From Pseudomonas sp. GM78 (GTDB taxonomy: Bacteria; Pseudomonadota; Gammaproteobacteria; Pseudomonadales; Pseudomonadaceae): 44,514 nucleotides of DNA. Position 1 is the first letter of the stretch. Every line of letters begins with the position of its first letter. The notes beneath the pieces are model-generated. The model did no database searches, had not been told where the DNA came from, and saw only the letters and a program-made list of their open reading frames with translations. This document shows positions 1 to 8,036 of this stretch, one piece after another. Where the stretch lies: NCBI RefSeq assembly GCF_000282475.1, contig NZ_AKJF01000124.1, positions 1 through 44,514 of the forward strand, in the 5' to 3' direction. The translations under genes and the position numbers were made by a program.

Positions 1-41
1 GCGAAACCCTAAGTGGCTGTTACCGCACGAATGGATATGTA
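1..41 (-). repeat. Edge fragment of a dispersed Pseudomonas repeat
   Basis: Read on the minus strand, these bases match the sequence at 44422-44459 closely: the 26-base core from GCGGTAAC to GGTTTCGC differs at only three positions, and the match continues into an ATATCC block. The two copies sit at opposite ends of the window in inverted orientation. I recognise the right copy as resembling a repeat common in P. fluorescens-group genomes. This copy is cut by the window edge. Confidence 0.55.
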
Positions 42-75
42 CGCGGTCAACAAACAATAGATTGCCTGTCAGGCC

Positions 76-98
76 GCCTTCGCCGACAAGCCTGGCTC
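76..98 (+). repeat. Single degenerate REP-like element
   Basis: The stretch CTTCGCCGACAAGCCTGGCTC resembles half of the second REP family in this window (the right arm at 31975-32001) with one or two changes. No inverted partner lies next to it, so it is a solo, decayed REP. It lies between the edge repeat and the 3' end of the SDR gene. No gene is visible in bases 1-120. Confidence 0.35.
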
Positions 99-120
99 GA
101 CAAAGTGTAGACCCTAACCT

Positions 121-891
121 CTAGAGTCCCGAAACAAGATGCCCGCCATCCACCGTAATCACCGACCCCGTCATCCAGGACGAGGCCTGCGTCGACAGCA
201 ACAACAACGCCCCATCCAGCTCCTGCGCAGTCCCAAGGCGGCGCAGGGGAATGCGCTTGATCAGGGCCGCACCCTGTGGCGTGTCCCAAGCGGCTTGCGT
301 CATCTCGGTAGAAATGTACCCGGGTGCGATCGCATTGACCCGAATACCATCACGGGCCCACTCAAGCGCCAGGCTCTTGGTCAGGTGCACGACGGCCGCC
401 TTGGAAGCCGAATAGGCCGCCACGCCCGGCATCACCCGCTCCCCTTGGATCGAGGCGATGTTGACGATGATTCCGCCCTGCCCCTGGGCTTTCCATAGCC
501 GCGCCACCTCCGTGGACACCAGCCAGACGCCGCGAAGATTGGTGGCGATGATGTCGTCGAACTCATCGATCGGCTGGGTCATCGCCGCCCCTTCATGGCC
601 GACGCCTGCATTGTTGACCACCACATCCAGGGGCTTGCCCGTTGCGTTAATCGTAGCGACGGCCTGCGCCACCGAGGATTGGGACGCAACGTCCAGTTCA
701 ACGACCGTCACCTGCTCGGCACCAAGCGCCGAAAGCTCGACGGCAAGGGCCTCCAGCCGTGAGGTACGTCGCGCGCCGATCACCACCTGGGCACCGCAAC
801 TGGCCGCCAATCGGGCGAAGTGATTGCCCAGTCCCGAAGACGCGCCGGTGATCAAAATCCGTTGTCCGCTGAGCATCGCACCAAGGTTCAT
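121..891 (-). CDS. SDR-family oxidoreductase, PHA-operon associated
   Basis: A 256-residue short-chain dehydrogenase/reductase, cytoplasmic and NAD(P)H-dependent by family. The nucleotide-binding motif TGASSGLG is at residues 15-22, NNAG at 93-96, and the catalytic set is Ser147, Tyr160 and Lys164 (YSASK). I chose the start at 891 because GGAG lies seven bases upstream and the N-terminus then fits the family; an upstream in-frame ATG at 969 would overlap the preceding gene and add 26 unlikely residues. It is the last gene of the minus-strand operon with the PHA synthase, 49 bases downstream of it. The inference is a role like PhaB (acetoacetyl-CoA reduction) or 3-hydroxybutyrate dehydrogenase. 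The substrate cannot be read from sequence, and many SDRs with the same motifs do other jobs. Confidence 0.9.
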   Translation of the reverse strand: MNLGAMLSGQRILITGASSGLGNHFARLAASCGAQVVIGARRTSRLEALAVELSALGAEQVTVVELDVASQSSVAQAVATINATGKPLDVVVNNAGVGHEGAAMTQPIDEFDDIIATNLRGVWLVSTEVARLWKAQGQGGIIVNIASIQGERVMPGVAAYSASKAAVVHLTKSLALEWARDGIRVNAIAPGYISTEMTQAAWDTPQGAALIKRIPLRRLGTAQELDGALLLLSTQASSWMTGSVITVDGGHLVSGL

Positions 892-940
892 CGCAGTTCT
901 CCACTGTTGAATTTGTGTGTTATCGGAAGGGTTGAAAGCC

Positions 941-2032
941 TTACAGGGAGCGCTGCCCCAGCCACTCATCGAGTGCCGGCCACATGCGTTTTTTCGCAGC
1001 CGGCCCAGCTATCAAGCTGACATGGCCGCCCGGCAACACCAGTTCCTGCTTGTCCAATGATCCGACCATCGCCACCAACGGTCGCGCACAGGCTGGAGGC
1101 ACCAGCGAGTCGTGCTCGGCAATGACGTGCAGCAAGGGCACCTTGATGTTTGCCAGATCGATCTTGCGGCCAGCAATGTGCAAGCTGCCTTCATGCAGGC
1201 CGTTGTTCCACATCAATTCCTTGATCACCTGGCGGTAGTATTCGCCGGCCAGCGGCAAGTGGTCGTTGCCCCAACCCACCATCATCCGGTGGTGCCTGAC
1301 GTAGGCGTCGTTCCACATGTTGTCCCACAGCCGCAGTTGCCCGGCGATGCGGCTGGCAGGGCGTTGCAGGTCGATCGCCGCCATGATCATCTCGCCGGGG
1401 ATGATCCCCACGGTATCGACCAGCTTGTCGATCTCGAAAAAGCGTTGATTGGCGATGCCTCGCGACCAGCTCATCTGCGACCAGTCCACCGGCGTCGTGA
1501 AGCACAGGAGGTTCTTCAGCGGGCCGTCGACATGCAGCGCCGCATACAGGGTCGAGAGCACGCCGCCCATGCAGTAACCGGCCAGCGTCACTTCATCGAC
1601 CCCGGCGTCTGCCTGTACCCGGGCCATGCAGTCGGGAATGAAGTCCAGCACATAATCTTCAACCCGCAGCGTGCGCTCGGCCTGGGTCGGTGCATTCCAG
1701 TCCATCACATAGACGTCGTAACCGCGATCGAGGAGAAACTCGATCAGGCTCTGGCGCTCGGCAAGGTCGAAGATGTAGGCCTTGTTGGTGGGGGCCATCA
1801 CCAACAGCAATGGCACCCGATACACGTCCTGGCAGGTCGCGTGATACCGATACAGGCCCAGCGTGCCCCGCCGGTGCAATAACGTCCGGGGCGTTTTGCC
1901 CATCGCGGGGCCGGGTGAACCGAGGAATTCGAGCCCCTTGAGCCGGCGCTGGACCATCCGGTCGACCTCGGTGCAGAGTCGGCCCGCGAAAGCGCGGACG
2001 TGACCTTGATGCGGTTGCGTTGCAGCCATCAT
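941..2032 (-). CDS. phaC: Class III-like PHA synthase catalytic subunit
   Basis: A 363-residue alpha/beta-hydrolase-fold protein of the polyhydroxyalkanoate synthase family, which polymerises hydroxyacyl-CoA at the granule surface. The lipase-like box is GYCMGG with the nucleophile Cys154; Asp308 (AEHDS) and His337 (GGHVS) complete the triad. Those spacings (154 and 29) are almost those of the Allochromatium class III enzyme (Cys149, Asp302, His331), and the length fits class III (about 355) rather than the roughly 560-residue class II enzymes typical of pseudomonads. The ATG follows directly on the stop of the upstream phasin-like gene, with AGAGG as ribosome site, so translation is probably coupled. 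The class is inferred from length, triad spacing and the adjacent small subunit-like gene. The exact hydroxyacyl chain length used is unknown. Confidence 0.88.
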   Translation of the reverse strand: MMAATQPHQGHVRAFAGRLCTEVDRMVQRRLKGLEFLGSPGPAMGKTPRTLLHRRGTLGLYRYHATCQDVYRVPLLLVMAPTNKAYIFDLAERQSLIEFLLDRGYDVYVMDWNAPTQAERTLRVEDYVLDFIPDCMARVQADAGVDEVTLAGYCMGGVLSTLYAALHVDGPLKNLLCFTTPVDWSQMSWSRGIANQRFFEIDKLVDTVGIIPGEMIMAAIDLQRPASRIAGQLRLWDNMWNDAYVRHHRMMVGWGNDHLPLAGEYYRQVIKELMWNNGLHEGSLHIAGRKIDLANIKVPLLHVIAEHDSLVPPACARPLVAMVGSLDKQELVLPGGHVSLIAGPAAKKRMWPALDEWLGQRSL

Positions 2033-2428
2033 TCAATCCTCTTTGGGCGCGCGCCTGGTGGCCGGTTTAAGGGTTCGTTTCACTTTTTTCGGCGCAGCCG
2101 GCGGTGACGGCTGACGGGCGCGTGAGGGCCGAGGAACAAGCGCGTCATTGACGGGCGCTGGCAATAGGCGATCGAGCTTGTCTTCGATGCGCTGCACAGC
2201 GGTTGCCAGCGCATCGACTTCAGACCGGCTGGGCAGCTCCAGGCGGCGCAAGGCGCTGGCGAACGACCGGTCGAACACATGCTGGACACCCAGCGATACC
2301 TTGGAGAACTGGTTGACGGCCTTGGCGACTTCCGCCGACTCGAGCTTTCGCGCAGCCAGCGAGTTGATTTCGCCCTCGACCAGGCCGATTGCTTCACGCC
2401 AGATATGAAATGGATCAAGAATGCCCAT
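2033..2428 (-). CDS. Small phasin / PhaE-like granule protein
   Basis: A 131-residue protein placed directly before the PHA synthase gene. Residues 1-65 are predicted helical and amphipathic. Around residues 67-90 there is a segment with LPSRSEVDAL and a following heptad-like helix, a pattern seen near the C-terminus of PhaE subunits and in phasins. The last 35 residues are a Pro/Lys/Arg-rich basic tail, as in granule proteins that bind DNA or polymer. I chose the start at 2428 because AGGAG is well placed upstream; the open frame continues to 2665 but overlaps the esterase. Its stop is immediately followed by the synthase ATG. It could be a phasin, a PhaE-like activator of the class III-like synthase, or both. 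It is much shorter than known PhaE proteins (about 350 residues). Confidence 0.75.
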   Translation of the reverse strand: MGILDPFHIWREAIGLVEGEINSLAARKLESAEVAKAVNQFSKVSLGVQHVFDRSFASALRRLELPSRSEVDALATAVQRIEDKLDRLLPAPVNDALVPRPSRARQPSPPAAPKKVKRTLKPATRRAPKED

Positions 2429-2448
2429 GGCAATACTCCTGCTCAGCT

Positions 2449-3765
2449 TTACGCTTGTGGATAGGTCTGGTGCGCGATCCGCCGATCGAGCCGTGCGCTC
2501 AGCCGGCGGCGCATCAGGGACAAGGGTGCGCTCCAGGGCCGCAGCGCCACCCGCAGGGTGCTGGCGCAAACCGGAGAAACCTCGCGCAAGAGCGTGCCGG
2601 TCCAGCGTTCGGTTGCGACCGAGACCATCAGGCTCGACGTCGACAGCTCCCCCATCGCCGCGCACAGGCGTGAGGGTTGCGCGGCTGCCCTGTCGGCAAT
2701 TTCCACCGTGCGATCCGCCGCGGGCTCGGTGCGAAAGGCACCCGCCAGTGACTCGCCAATACGCTGCAAGGCGTCAGCGCCCGCACCGATGACGGCATCG
2801 AAATTCAGGAAGCCATGGAACTGGCCCGCGTAATGCAAAAGCTCCACCGGCACCCCGGCTGCGCGCAAGCGAGCGCTATAGTCCAGCCCGTCGTCGCGGA
2901 TCGGGTCGAATCCTGCACTGATGACCAGCGCCGGTGGCAGGCCTTGCATATCCTGACTGCGACGCGGGGATAGCCAAGGCGCTTCGGGATTGAGCGAATG
3001 GAGCGAGCCGGCCACGGTCTGGTTGATCTGCGCGAGCAGCCTGTCCGTGATCATGAAGCCTTCGGCATTCTCTGCGAATGAAGGAAACTCCTGCACCAGG
3101 TCGGTCGCCGGATAAGCCAGCACCTGCAGGCAGAGCGCCGGCCCCCCGTTACGCAACGCTTGCTGGGCCACGGCAGCACAGATATTGCCACCTGCCGAAT
3201 CGCCGCCGATGGCCAGTCGCGAGGTATCGATACCCAGCGTCGCTCCGTTCTCGGCCACCCATTGCAGCGCGGCAAGACAATCCTCACGCCCCGCTGCCAA
3301 GTCATGTTCCGGCGCCAGTCGATAGCGCACGGCGATGCTGATGCAATTGGCGTTGCGGGCCGTGCTGCGGCAAATCGATTCGCAGCTATCCAGCCCACCG
3401 ACCACAAATCCGCCACCGTGACACCAAAGGAACGCCGGCAGTAGCTGATCGGTTTGATGCGGTTTGAAAATACGTAACTCGATGGGCCCGCCCGGGCCGT
3501 CGATGACTGTCTCGTTCACAGTGGCGACCGGGGGCTGTTGCCCCAGGGCCAGCGAGGTCAGGCGCCAGACTTCACGCAGTGCGCGCAGCGAATAGTGTTC
3601 GACCGGGCGCAGGCGTGTGGCCATGTTGAGGATGCGTAGAAAAGCCCGGGCATCGCGATCGGGACGATCCGCTCGACGCACGTGCGGCATACCGATGACC
3701 CGAGTCCAGACTTGCTGGGTGTTCTTGCGTGTTTTTCCCGCGGGTAAACCGTTTGGCGCTGTCAT
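2449..3765 (-). CDS. HSL-family esterase/lipase (alpha/beta hydrolase)
   Basis: A 438-residue hydrolase of the hormone-sensitive-lipase (GDXG) family. The oxyanion motif HGGGF begins at residue 116, the nucleophile is Ser190 in GDSAGG, and Asp287 and His317 (FHGF) complete the triad. The core domain ends near residue 345. The remaining 90 residues are an Arg-rich tail with no motif I know and make the protein longer than usual family members (about 310-350). The start at 3765 has GAGGGG upstream. It is the first gene of the four-gene PHA-type operon and ends 20 bases before the phasin-like gene. Its role is inferred: it may release or recycle hydroxyacyl esters or act as a depolymerase-like enzyme. 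No secretion signal is visible, so it is probably cytoplasmic. Confidence 0.85.
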   Translation of the reverse strand: MTAPNGLPAGKTRKNTQQVWTRVIGMPHVRRADRPDRDARAFLRILNMATRLRPVEHYSLRALREVWRLTSLALGQQPPVATVNETVIDGPGGPIELRIFKPHQTDQLLPAFLWCHGGGFVVGGLDSCESICRSTARNANCISIAVRYRLAPEHDLAAGREDCLAALQWVAENGATLGIDTSRLAIGGDSAGGNICAAVAQQALRNGGPALCLQVLAYPATDLVQEFPSFAENAEGFMITDRLLAQINQTVAGSLHSLNPEAPWLSPRRSQDMQGLPPALVISAGFDPIRDDGLDYSARLRAAGVPVELLHYAGQFHGFLNFDAVIGAGADALQRIGESLAGAFRTEPAADRTVEIADRAAAQPSRLCAAMGELSTSSLMVSVATERWTGTLLREVSPVCASTLRVALRPWSAPLSLMRRRLSARLDRRIAHQTYPQA

Positions 3766-3912
3766 TCAATGCCCCTCGAATGTGTCCTGCCAACAGCCTA
3801 CCCATTACTGCCGGTCCACTCTCCCCCTCATGTGGATGGGGGTGACGCCCCCCCCTTGTGCTCTGGTGCAATCGTTTCTACTTGAGCCAAAACGTTCCTG
3901 ATCTCCCGGCAA

Positions 3913-3936
3913 GCGCGGGGACCACGGTCCCCGCGC
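3913..3936 (-). terminator. Strong hairpin after the TonB receptor gene
   Basis: Perfect 11-base inverted arms (GCGCGGGGACC and its complement) are separated by two bases, just downstream of the receptor stop at 3944 on the minus strand. No T-run follows, so it may act as a barrier or Rho-assisted stop rather than a classic intrinsic terminator. Confidence 0.5.
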
Positions 3937-3943
3937 CCGTTGC

Positions 3944-6004
3944 CTACATGTCGTAGCGCAGGATCAGGCCCGCGGTGCGCGGGGCGCCGACATCGATGAT
4001 GTCGCCACTGCGGTTGTTGGTGACGTATTCCTTGTCGAAGGCGTTCTTCACGTAGCCGGATATCGAGACGTTCCTGGTGAGCTTGTACTCGGCGTTGAAG
4101 TTGGCCAGCCAGTAGGCGTCGGCCTTGCGCTCGCCGGTAACCTGGCCCGCGTCATCGAACTCGTACTCGGACGGGGAAGTGCTCTGCCAGACGACATCAG
4201 TGTTGAGGGTCACACGGTCATTCCAGCGATAGGTCGCGCCCAGCGCCATCTTGTACTTGGGCGAAAAGAGGAAGTCTTCGCCGCTCATGTCCCGGCCGTC
4301 GCTGGTGACGAAGTCCTTGTACTTGCCATCGGTCACCGAGGCACCGGCATTCAGGGTCAGCTGTTGGCCGAAGTCTTTTTCAACGGAAACTTCCAGGCCC
4401 TTGATGTCACTGCTACCGGCGTTGAACACGTCAAGGAACTCGGTTTGCGGGTTCAGCACGCTGACCTGCTGGTCTTTCCAGTCGGTGTAGTACAGGTTGG
4501 CGCGGGTACGCAGGGTCTGGTCCATGAACGAGGCGCGGTAGGACAGCTCGTAGTTGGTGGTGAATTCCGGATCGTAGGATTCGTGTCCGCTGCCGGCACG
4601 GACGTTGACGCCGCCACCGCGATAACCTCGCTGCACCATGAAGCCCAGGTACTGGTTGGCAGCCAGCTCGTAGTCGAGTCCGAGTTTGGGCAGGACGGCA
4701 TCGGAGGTCTGCTTGTCTTTGCCAGGCTGCGAGAAATCATCTTCCTTGACGTCGGTGTCGTTGGTCTCGTGGTCGTAGCGCAGGCCGGTGATCAAGGTCC
4801 AGCGCGGGGCGAAGGTCCAGTTGACTTCACCGAACACCGCCTTGTTCTCGATCGTCGTATCGCCCTTGACCGTGCCGAACGGATCGCCTTCGAAGAACAA
4901 GCGGTCGTGGAAATTGTTGGTGTTGTGGCCGTAGTAGAGGCCGGCAAAACTCTTCACCGTGTCCGAGTTGTAGTTCAGACGCAGTTCCTGGCTGAACAGA
5001 TCGCCATATTGCTTGCGCAGCACCACCTGGTTGTCGACGGAGGACTGGTCGAAGTCCAGGCGGGCGTCGTAATCGGAGTCGGTGTTGGCCGTGAGGCTGG
5101 TGATGGACCAGTCGTCATTGAGACGGTAGTCGACCTTGGCACTGACGGTGTCCTGCTTGAGTTTGTCGTAGGCGTCTGTGTTGGAGTCGATTTTGTAATA
5201 ACGGATCCTGTCGCCTTGGCGAACGACCGCGTTATCGCCCTTGCGGTTTTCAGCATGGGCATACGTCAGCAGCACATCAAGATCATCGTTAGGCAGGATC
5301 AGCAGCTTGCCACGGTAGTTCGCGGTGCGGGTCTGGTTGGCGTCGTTGCCGTTGAAGAGGTTGTCGATGTAACCATCACCCTCCTGATAATCCACGGCGA
5401 TACGGCCGGCGATCTTGTCGTCGACGATCGCGCCGCCACCGGCCACCGCACCACCGCGTTCACCATAGGTACCGCCATTGGCCATCGCCGAAAGGCTGGG
5501 TTCGAAGGTGGGATTTTTGGTCTGGATGACCACGGCACCGGCCAGGGAGTTGCGGCCCTGGGTGGTGGATTGCGGGCCGAGGAATACTTCGACCTGCTCG
5601 ACATCCCACAGCGGCATCGGGCTCAGGGTCAGGGCACGGTTGGGCTGCACGGCGCCATCGACGAATACCGAGACTGCGCCATTGAGCGCGGCCGGGCCCT
5701 GGTCATCGAAGCCGGAGACCGGCACGCCACGGATACCCCAGTTTTCGTTGCCGGACGTGTTGTAGACACCCGGTGTGCGGGCGAAGACATCGACCAGGCT
5801 ATGGTCTTCCTTCTCGCGCAGTTGCTTGTCCGTCACTACGGCGACACTCGACTGGGTCTGCTCCAGGGTGCGGTTGATTTTTTCACCCGTCACCGTGATG
5901 GGCGCAATTTCCAGTGAGCCCGATGGTTCGGCCGCCCATACGCAGTTGGACAGGCAGACCGCCGAGCCCACCGCCAACGCCATTGTAGTTTTTTTGAAAT
6001 TCAC
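3944..6004 (-). CDS. TonB-dependent outer-membrane receptor (siderophore type)
   Basis: A 686-residue outer-membrane receptor. It has a signal peptide (basic MNFKK, hydrophobic stretch, cleavage near VWAAEP at about 24-26), then a TonB-box-like segment (ITVTGEK), a plug domain (about 45-160) and a long beta-barrel ending in ILRYDM. The start codon is GTG at 6004 with GGGGAG six bases upstream. Receptors of this family bring ferric siderophores or other scarce ligands across the outer membrane using the TonB motor. It is divergent from the PvdE-like ABC gene and lies in a cluster with an FhuF-like reductase and a second ABC protein, so a ferric-siderophore ligand is likely. There is no N-terminal signalling domain and no sigma/anti-sigma pair, so control is probably through Fur. 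The ligand cannot be named from sequence alone. Confidence 0.92.
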   Translation of the reverse strand: MNFKKTTMALAVGSAVCLSNCVWAAEPSGSLEIAPITVTGEKINRTLEQTQSSVAVVTDKQLREKEDHSLVDVFARTPGVYNTSGNENWGIRGVPVSGFDDQGPAALNGAVSVFVDGAVQPNRALTLSPMPLWDVEQVEVFLGPQSTTQGRNSLAGAVVIQTKNPTFEPSLSAMANGGTYGERGGAVAGGGAIVDDKIAGRIAVDYQEGDGYIDNLFNGNDANQTRTANYRGKLLILPNDDLDVLLTYAHAENRKGDNAVVRQGDRIRYYKIDSNTDAYDKLKQDTVSAKVDYRLNDDWSITSLTANTDSDYDARLDFDQSSVDNQVVLRKQYGDLFSQELRLNYNSDTVKSFAGLYYGHNTNNFHDRLFFEGDPFGTVKGDTTIENKAVFGEVNWTFAPRWTLITGLRYDHETNDTDVKEDDFSQPGKDKQTSDAVLPKLGLDYELAANQYLGFMVQRGYRGGGVNVRAGSGHESYDPEFTTNYELSYRASFMDQTLRTRANLYYTDWKDQQVSVLNPQTEFLDVFNAGSSDIKGLEVSVEKDFGQQLTLNAGASVTDGKYKDFVTSDGRDMSGEDFLFSPKYKMALGATYRWNDRVTLNTDVVWQSTSPSEYEFDDAGQVTGERKADAYWLANFNAEYKLTRNVSISGYVKNAFDKEYVTNNRSGDIIDVGAPRTAGLILRYDM

Positions 6005-6297
6005 GCCCCGCTCCCCTGCGACAGATATTTTGTGTTTTTTCTTACGTCCAGAACGCCGTGTTCCTACAGCCAGCGGGAGTTTAATCTAAAGTAATGCTTA
6101 AACAAACACTATTGATAACCCCTCTCATTTGTATTTAAAGTGCCACTTCGTATCGGATCGAATACATTTCGCTCGCCCCCTGAACCGTTGTTTCCAGGGT
6201 TGGCAGCCTTGCATTCACAATGGTTAAGCTGACCGCTACCTTGCAGCAGCAACGGGTTGCCCGCCTTGATGGCGCCCTACTGACGGAGCCGCGTGAA
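6005..6297. promoter_or_regulatory. Divergent control region, TonB receptor / ABC gene
   Basis: This AT-rich gap separates the divergent receptor and ABC genes and must hold both promoters. Its middle part (about 6075-6140) is notably AT-rich. A weak Fur-like stretch (GATAACCCCTCTCATTTGT, about 10 of 19 consensus positions) lies near 6113-6131, too poor to call. Nothing else is clear. Confidence 0.4.
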
Positions 6298-7929
6298 ATG
6301 GATTTGTTGTTACTCATGGCCAGACGTTCGTGGCGCGCTTTATTGATAGCGACACTCACGGGACTGGTCTGCGGCCTCGCAGCGGCGGGCCTGATCGCCA
6401 ACATCAACCACAGCCTGACGGTGTTCGACCAACTGCGACCGGTAGACGGCCTGTACTTTGCCGGCCTGGTGGTGTTGGTGGCGGTCTCGCGGGTGATTTC
6501 CGACATCAGCCTGCTGCGCCTGGGCCAGGGCGCGGTTCACGATATGCGCCTGCACCTGAGTGCCAGGCTGGTCGATACCCCTTACGCGCAATTGCAGCGC
6601 CTGGGCAAACACCGCCTGCTGGCCATGCTCACCGACGACACGCAGGCCATCAGCCAGGCGGTAGAGTGGGTGCCGATCTTGCTGGTCAATGCCGGGATCA
6701 TTGCCGCTTGCCTGGGTTACCTGGGCTGGCTCAGTCTGCCACTGCTGGGTTTGACGCTGTTGCTGATCGCCCTGGGCAGCCTCAGTTTCAACTGGCCGCA
6801 ACGCCGGGCACTGACCTCGATCGCCCAGGCTCGCGAGCTCAAGGATCAATTGTTCGATCACTACCGCCTGCTCACCGACGGCAGTAAGGAATTGCAGCTC
6901 AACCACCCGCGCCGGCAACACTTCTTCACTCGCCTGCTGCTTCCTGTGAGCCAGCAGTACCGTCGGGATTTCGTGCATGGCATGAGTATCTATGCCGTGG
7001 TGCTCAACTGGGGCAATGCGGTGTTCTACCTGCTGATCGGCGTGGTGCTGTTCGCCGCGCCGCACTTCATCGAGCTGAGCGCCAGCCTGGTTACCGGCTA
7101 CATCCTGGCCATCCTCTACATGATCACCCCCCTGTCGGAGCTGATGCATGCCCTGCCCACCCTGGGTCGGGCCAGCGTAGCACTGAACAAGATCCGCGCC
7201 CTGGAAGGCCAACTGCAAGGTGCCAACGAGTCCCTCGACACGAGGACTGCGACCAGGGTTCGCCGCCTGGTGTGCCAGCAGGTCACCCACACTTACTACC
7301 GCGAACGCGAGGACGGTCATTTCACCCTGGGCCCCATAGACCTCGCCCTCGATGCCGGGGAGGTGGTGTTCATCACCGGCGGCAACGGCAGCGGCAAGAC
7401 CACCCTGGGGTTGTTGCTGACCGGCCTTTACCGGCCGGAGAGTGGTGACATCGTGCTCGACGAGAGCGTGTCCTCGGCCAGCGACAACCACCGTTACCGC
7501 CAGCACTTCTCGGCGATCTTCACCGACTTTTGCCTGTTCGAAAACCTGTTGGATGGCGACGACCCGCAACGGTTGCAGCAGGCTCAGGAGTACCTGATCC
7601 ACCTGCAACTGGACCACAAGGTGCAGATCGAGGAAGGCCGGTTGACGACGTTGGCGTTGTCCACGGGGCAACGCAAGCGCCTGGCGCTGCTCAGTGCTTA
7701 CCTGGATGATCGCCCCTGCTATCTGTTCGATGAATGGGCGGCCGATCAAGACCCGGTGTTCAAGCAGTTTTTCTACAGCAGGATCCTGTCGGACCTGCGC
7801 GAGCGCGGCAAACTGGTGATCGTCATTTCCCATGACGATACCTACTTCGACCTGGCCGACCGACTGATTCGCATCGAAAACGGCATGCTCAGCGATGTCA
7901 CGCCCCGGGCGGAATGCATTCCCCTGTAG
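6298..7929 (+). CDS. PvdE/SyrD-type cyclic-peptide ABC transporter
   Basis: A 543-residue half-transporter with an N-terminal six-helix exporter-type membrane domain and a C-terminal ATPase. Walker A is GGNGSGKT (about residues 361-368), the signature is LSTGQ (about 454) and Walker B is YLFDEWAADQDP (about 476). The LSTGQRKRLAL and DEWAADQDP signatures are those of the cyclic peptide export family that includes PvdE and SyrD, and the length matches that family. I chose the ATG at 6298 because GGAG lies nine bases upstream; an in-frame ATG at 6220 has no ribosome site and adds 26 unusual residues. By family it moves a peptide or siderophore across the inner membrane. No peptide synthetase gene is present here, so the direction could be export or, as in YbtPQ and IrtAB, import of a siderophore. 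Its stop codon overlaps a REPIN. Confidence 0.88.
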   Translation: MDLLLLMARRSWRALLIATLTGLVCGLAAAGLIANINHSLTVFDQLRPVDGLYFAGLVVLVAVSRVISDISLLRLGQGAVHDMRLHLSARLVDTPYAQLQRLGKHRLLAMLTDDTQAISQAVEWVPILLVNAGIIAACLGYLGWLSLPLLGLTLLLIALGSLSFNWPQRRALTSIAQARELKDQLFDHYRLLTDGSKELQLNHPRRQHFFTRLLLPVSQQYRRDFVHGMSIYAVVLNWGNAVFYLLIGVVLFAAPHFIELSASLVTGYILAILYMITPLSELMHALPTLGRASVALNKIRALEGQLQGANESLDTRTATRVRRLVCQQVTHTYYREREDGHFTLGPIDLALDAGEVVFITGGNGSGKTTLGLLLTGLYRPESGDIVLDESVSSASDNHRYRQHFSAIFTDFCLFENLLDGDDPQRLQQAQEYLIHLQLDHKVQIEEGRLTTLALSTGQRKRLALLSAYLDDRPCYLFDEWAADQDPVFKQFFYSRILSDLRERGKLVIVISHDDTYFDLADRLIRIENGMLSDVTPRAECIPL

Positions 7930-8024
7930 GAGCGAGCCTGCTCGCGAAAAACTCCAGGGCGACGCGTTTATCCAGACAGGGCGCGTTATCGTTGACGTCC
8001 ATCGCGAGCAGGCTCGCTCCTACA
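7925..8024. repeat. REPIN 1 (inverted REP doublet)
   Basis: Two inverted arms of about 24 bases (GTAGGAGCGAGCCTGCTCGC on the left, its complement on the right) flank a spacer of about 50 bases. The left arm overlaps the stop codon of the ABC gene. It belongs to the same family as the elements at 33021 and 37865. Confidence 0.9.
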
Positions 8025-8036
8025 AAGTCGAGGCGC

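Noticed and set aside
4364-5917. A 517-codon open frame on the plus strand opposite the TonB receptor gene
   Set aside because: It is antisense to a clear beta-barrel receptor; the translated sequence is Val/Gly-rich with no motif, as expected for a complementary frame of a GC-rich gene.
6113-6131. Fur-like stretch before the TonB receptor gene
   Set aside because: Only about 10 of 19 consensus positions match, so it is too weak to call.
6340-7833. A 497-codon open frame on the minus strand opposite the PvdE-like ABC gene
   Set aside because: It is antisense to an ABC protein with intact Walker motifs, and its product is Gln/His-rich and featureless.
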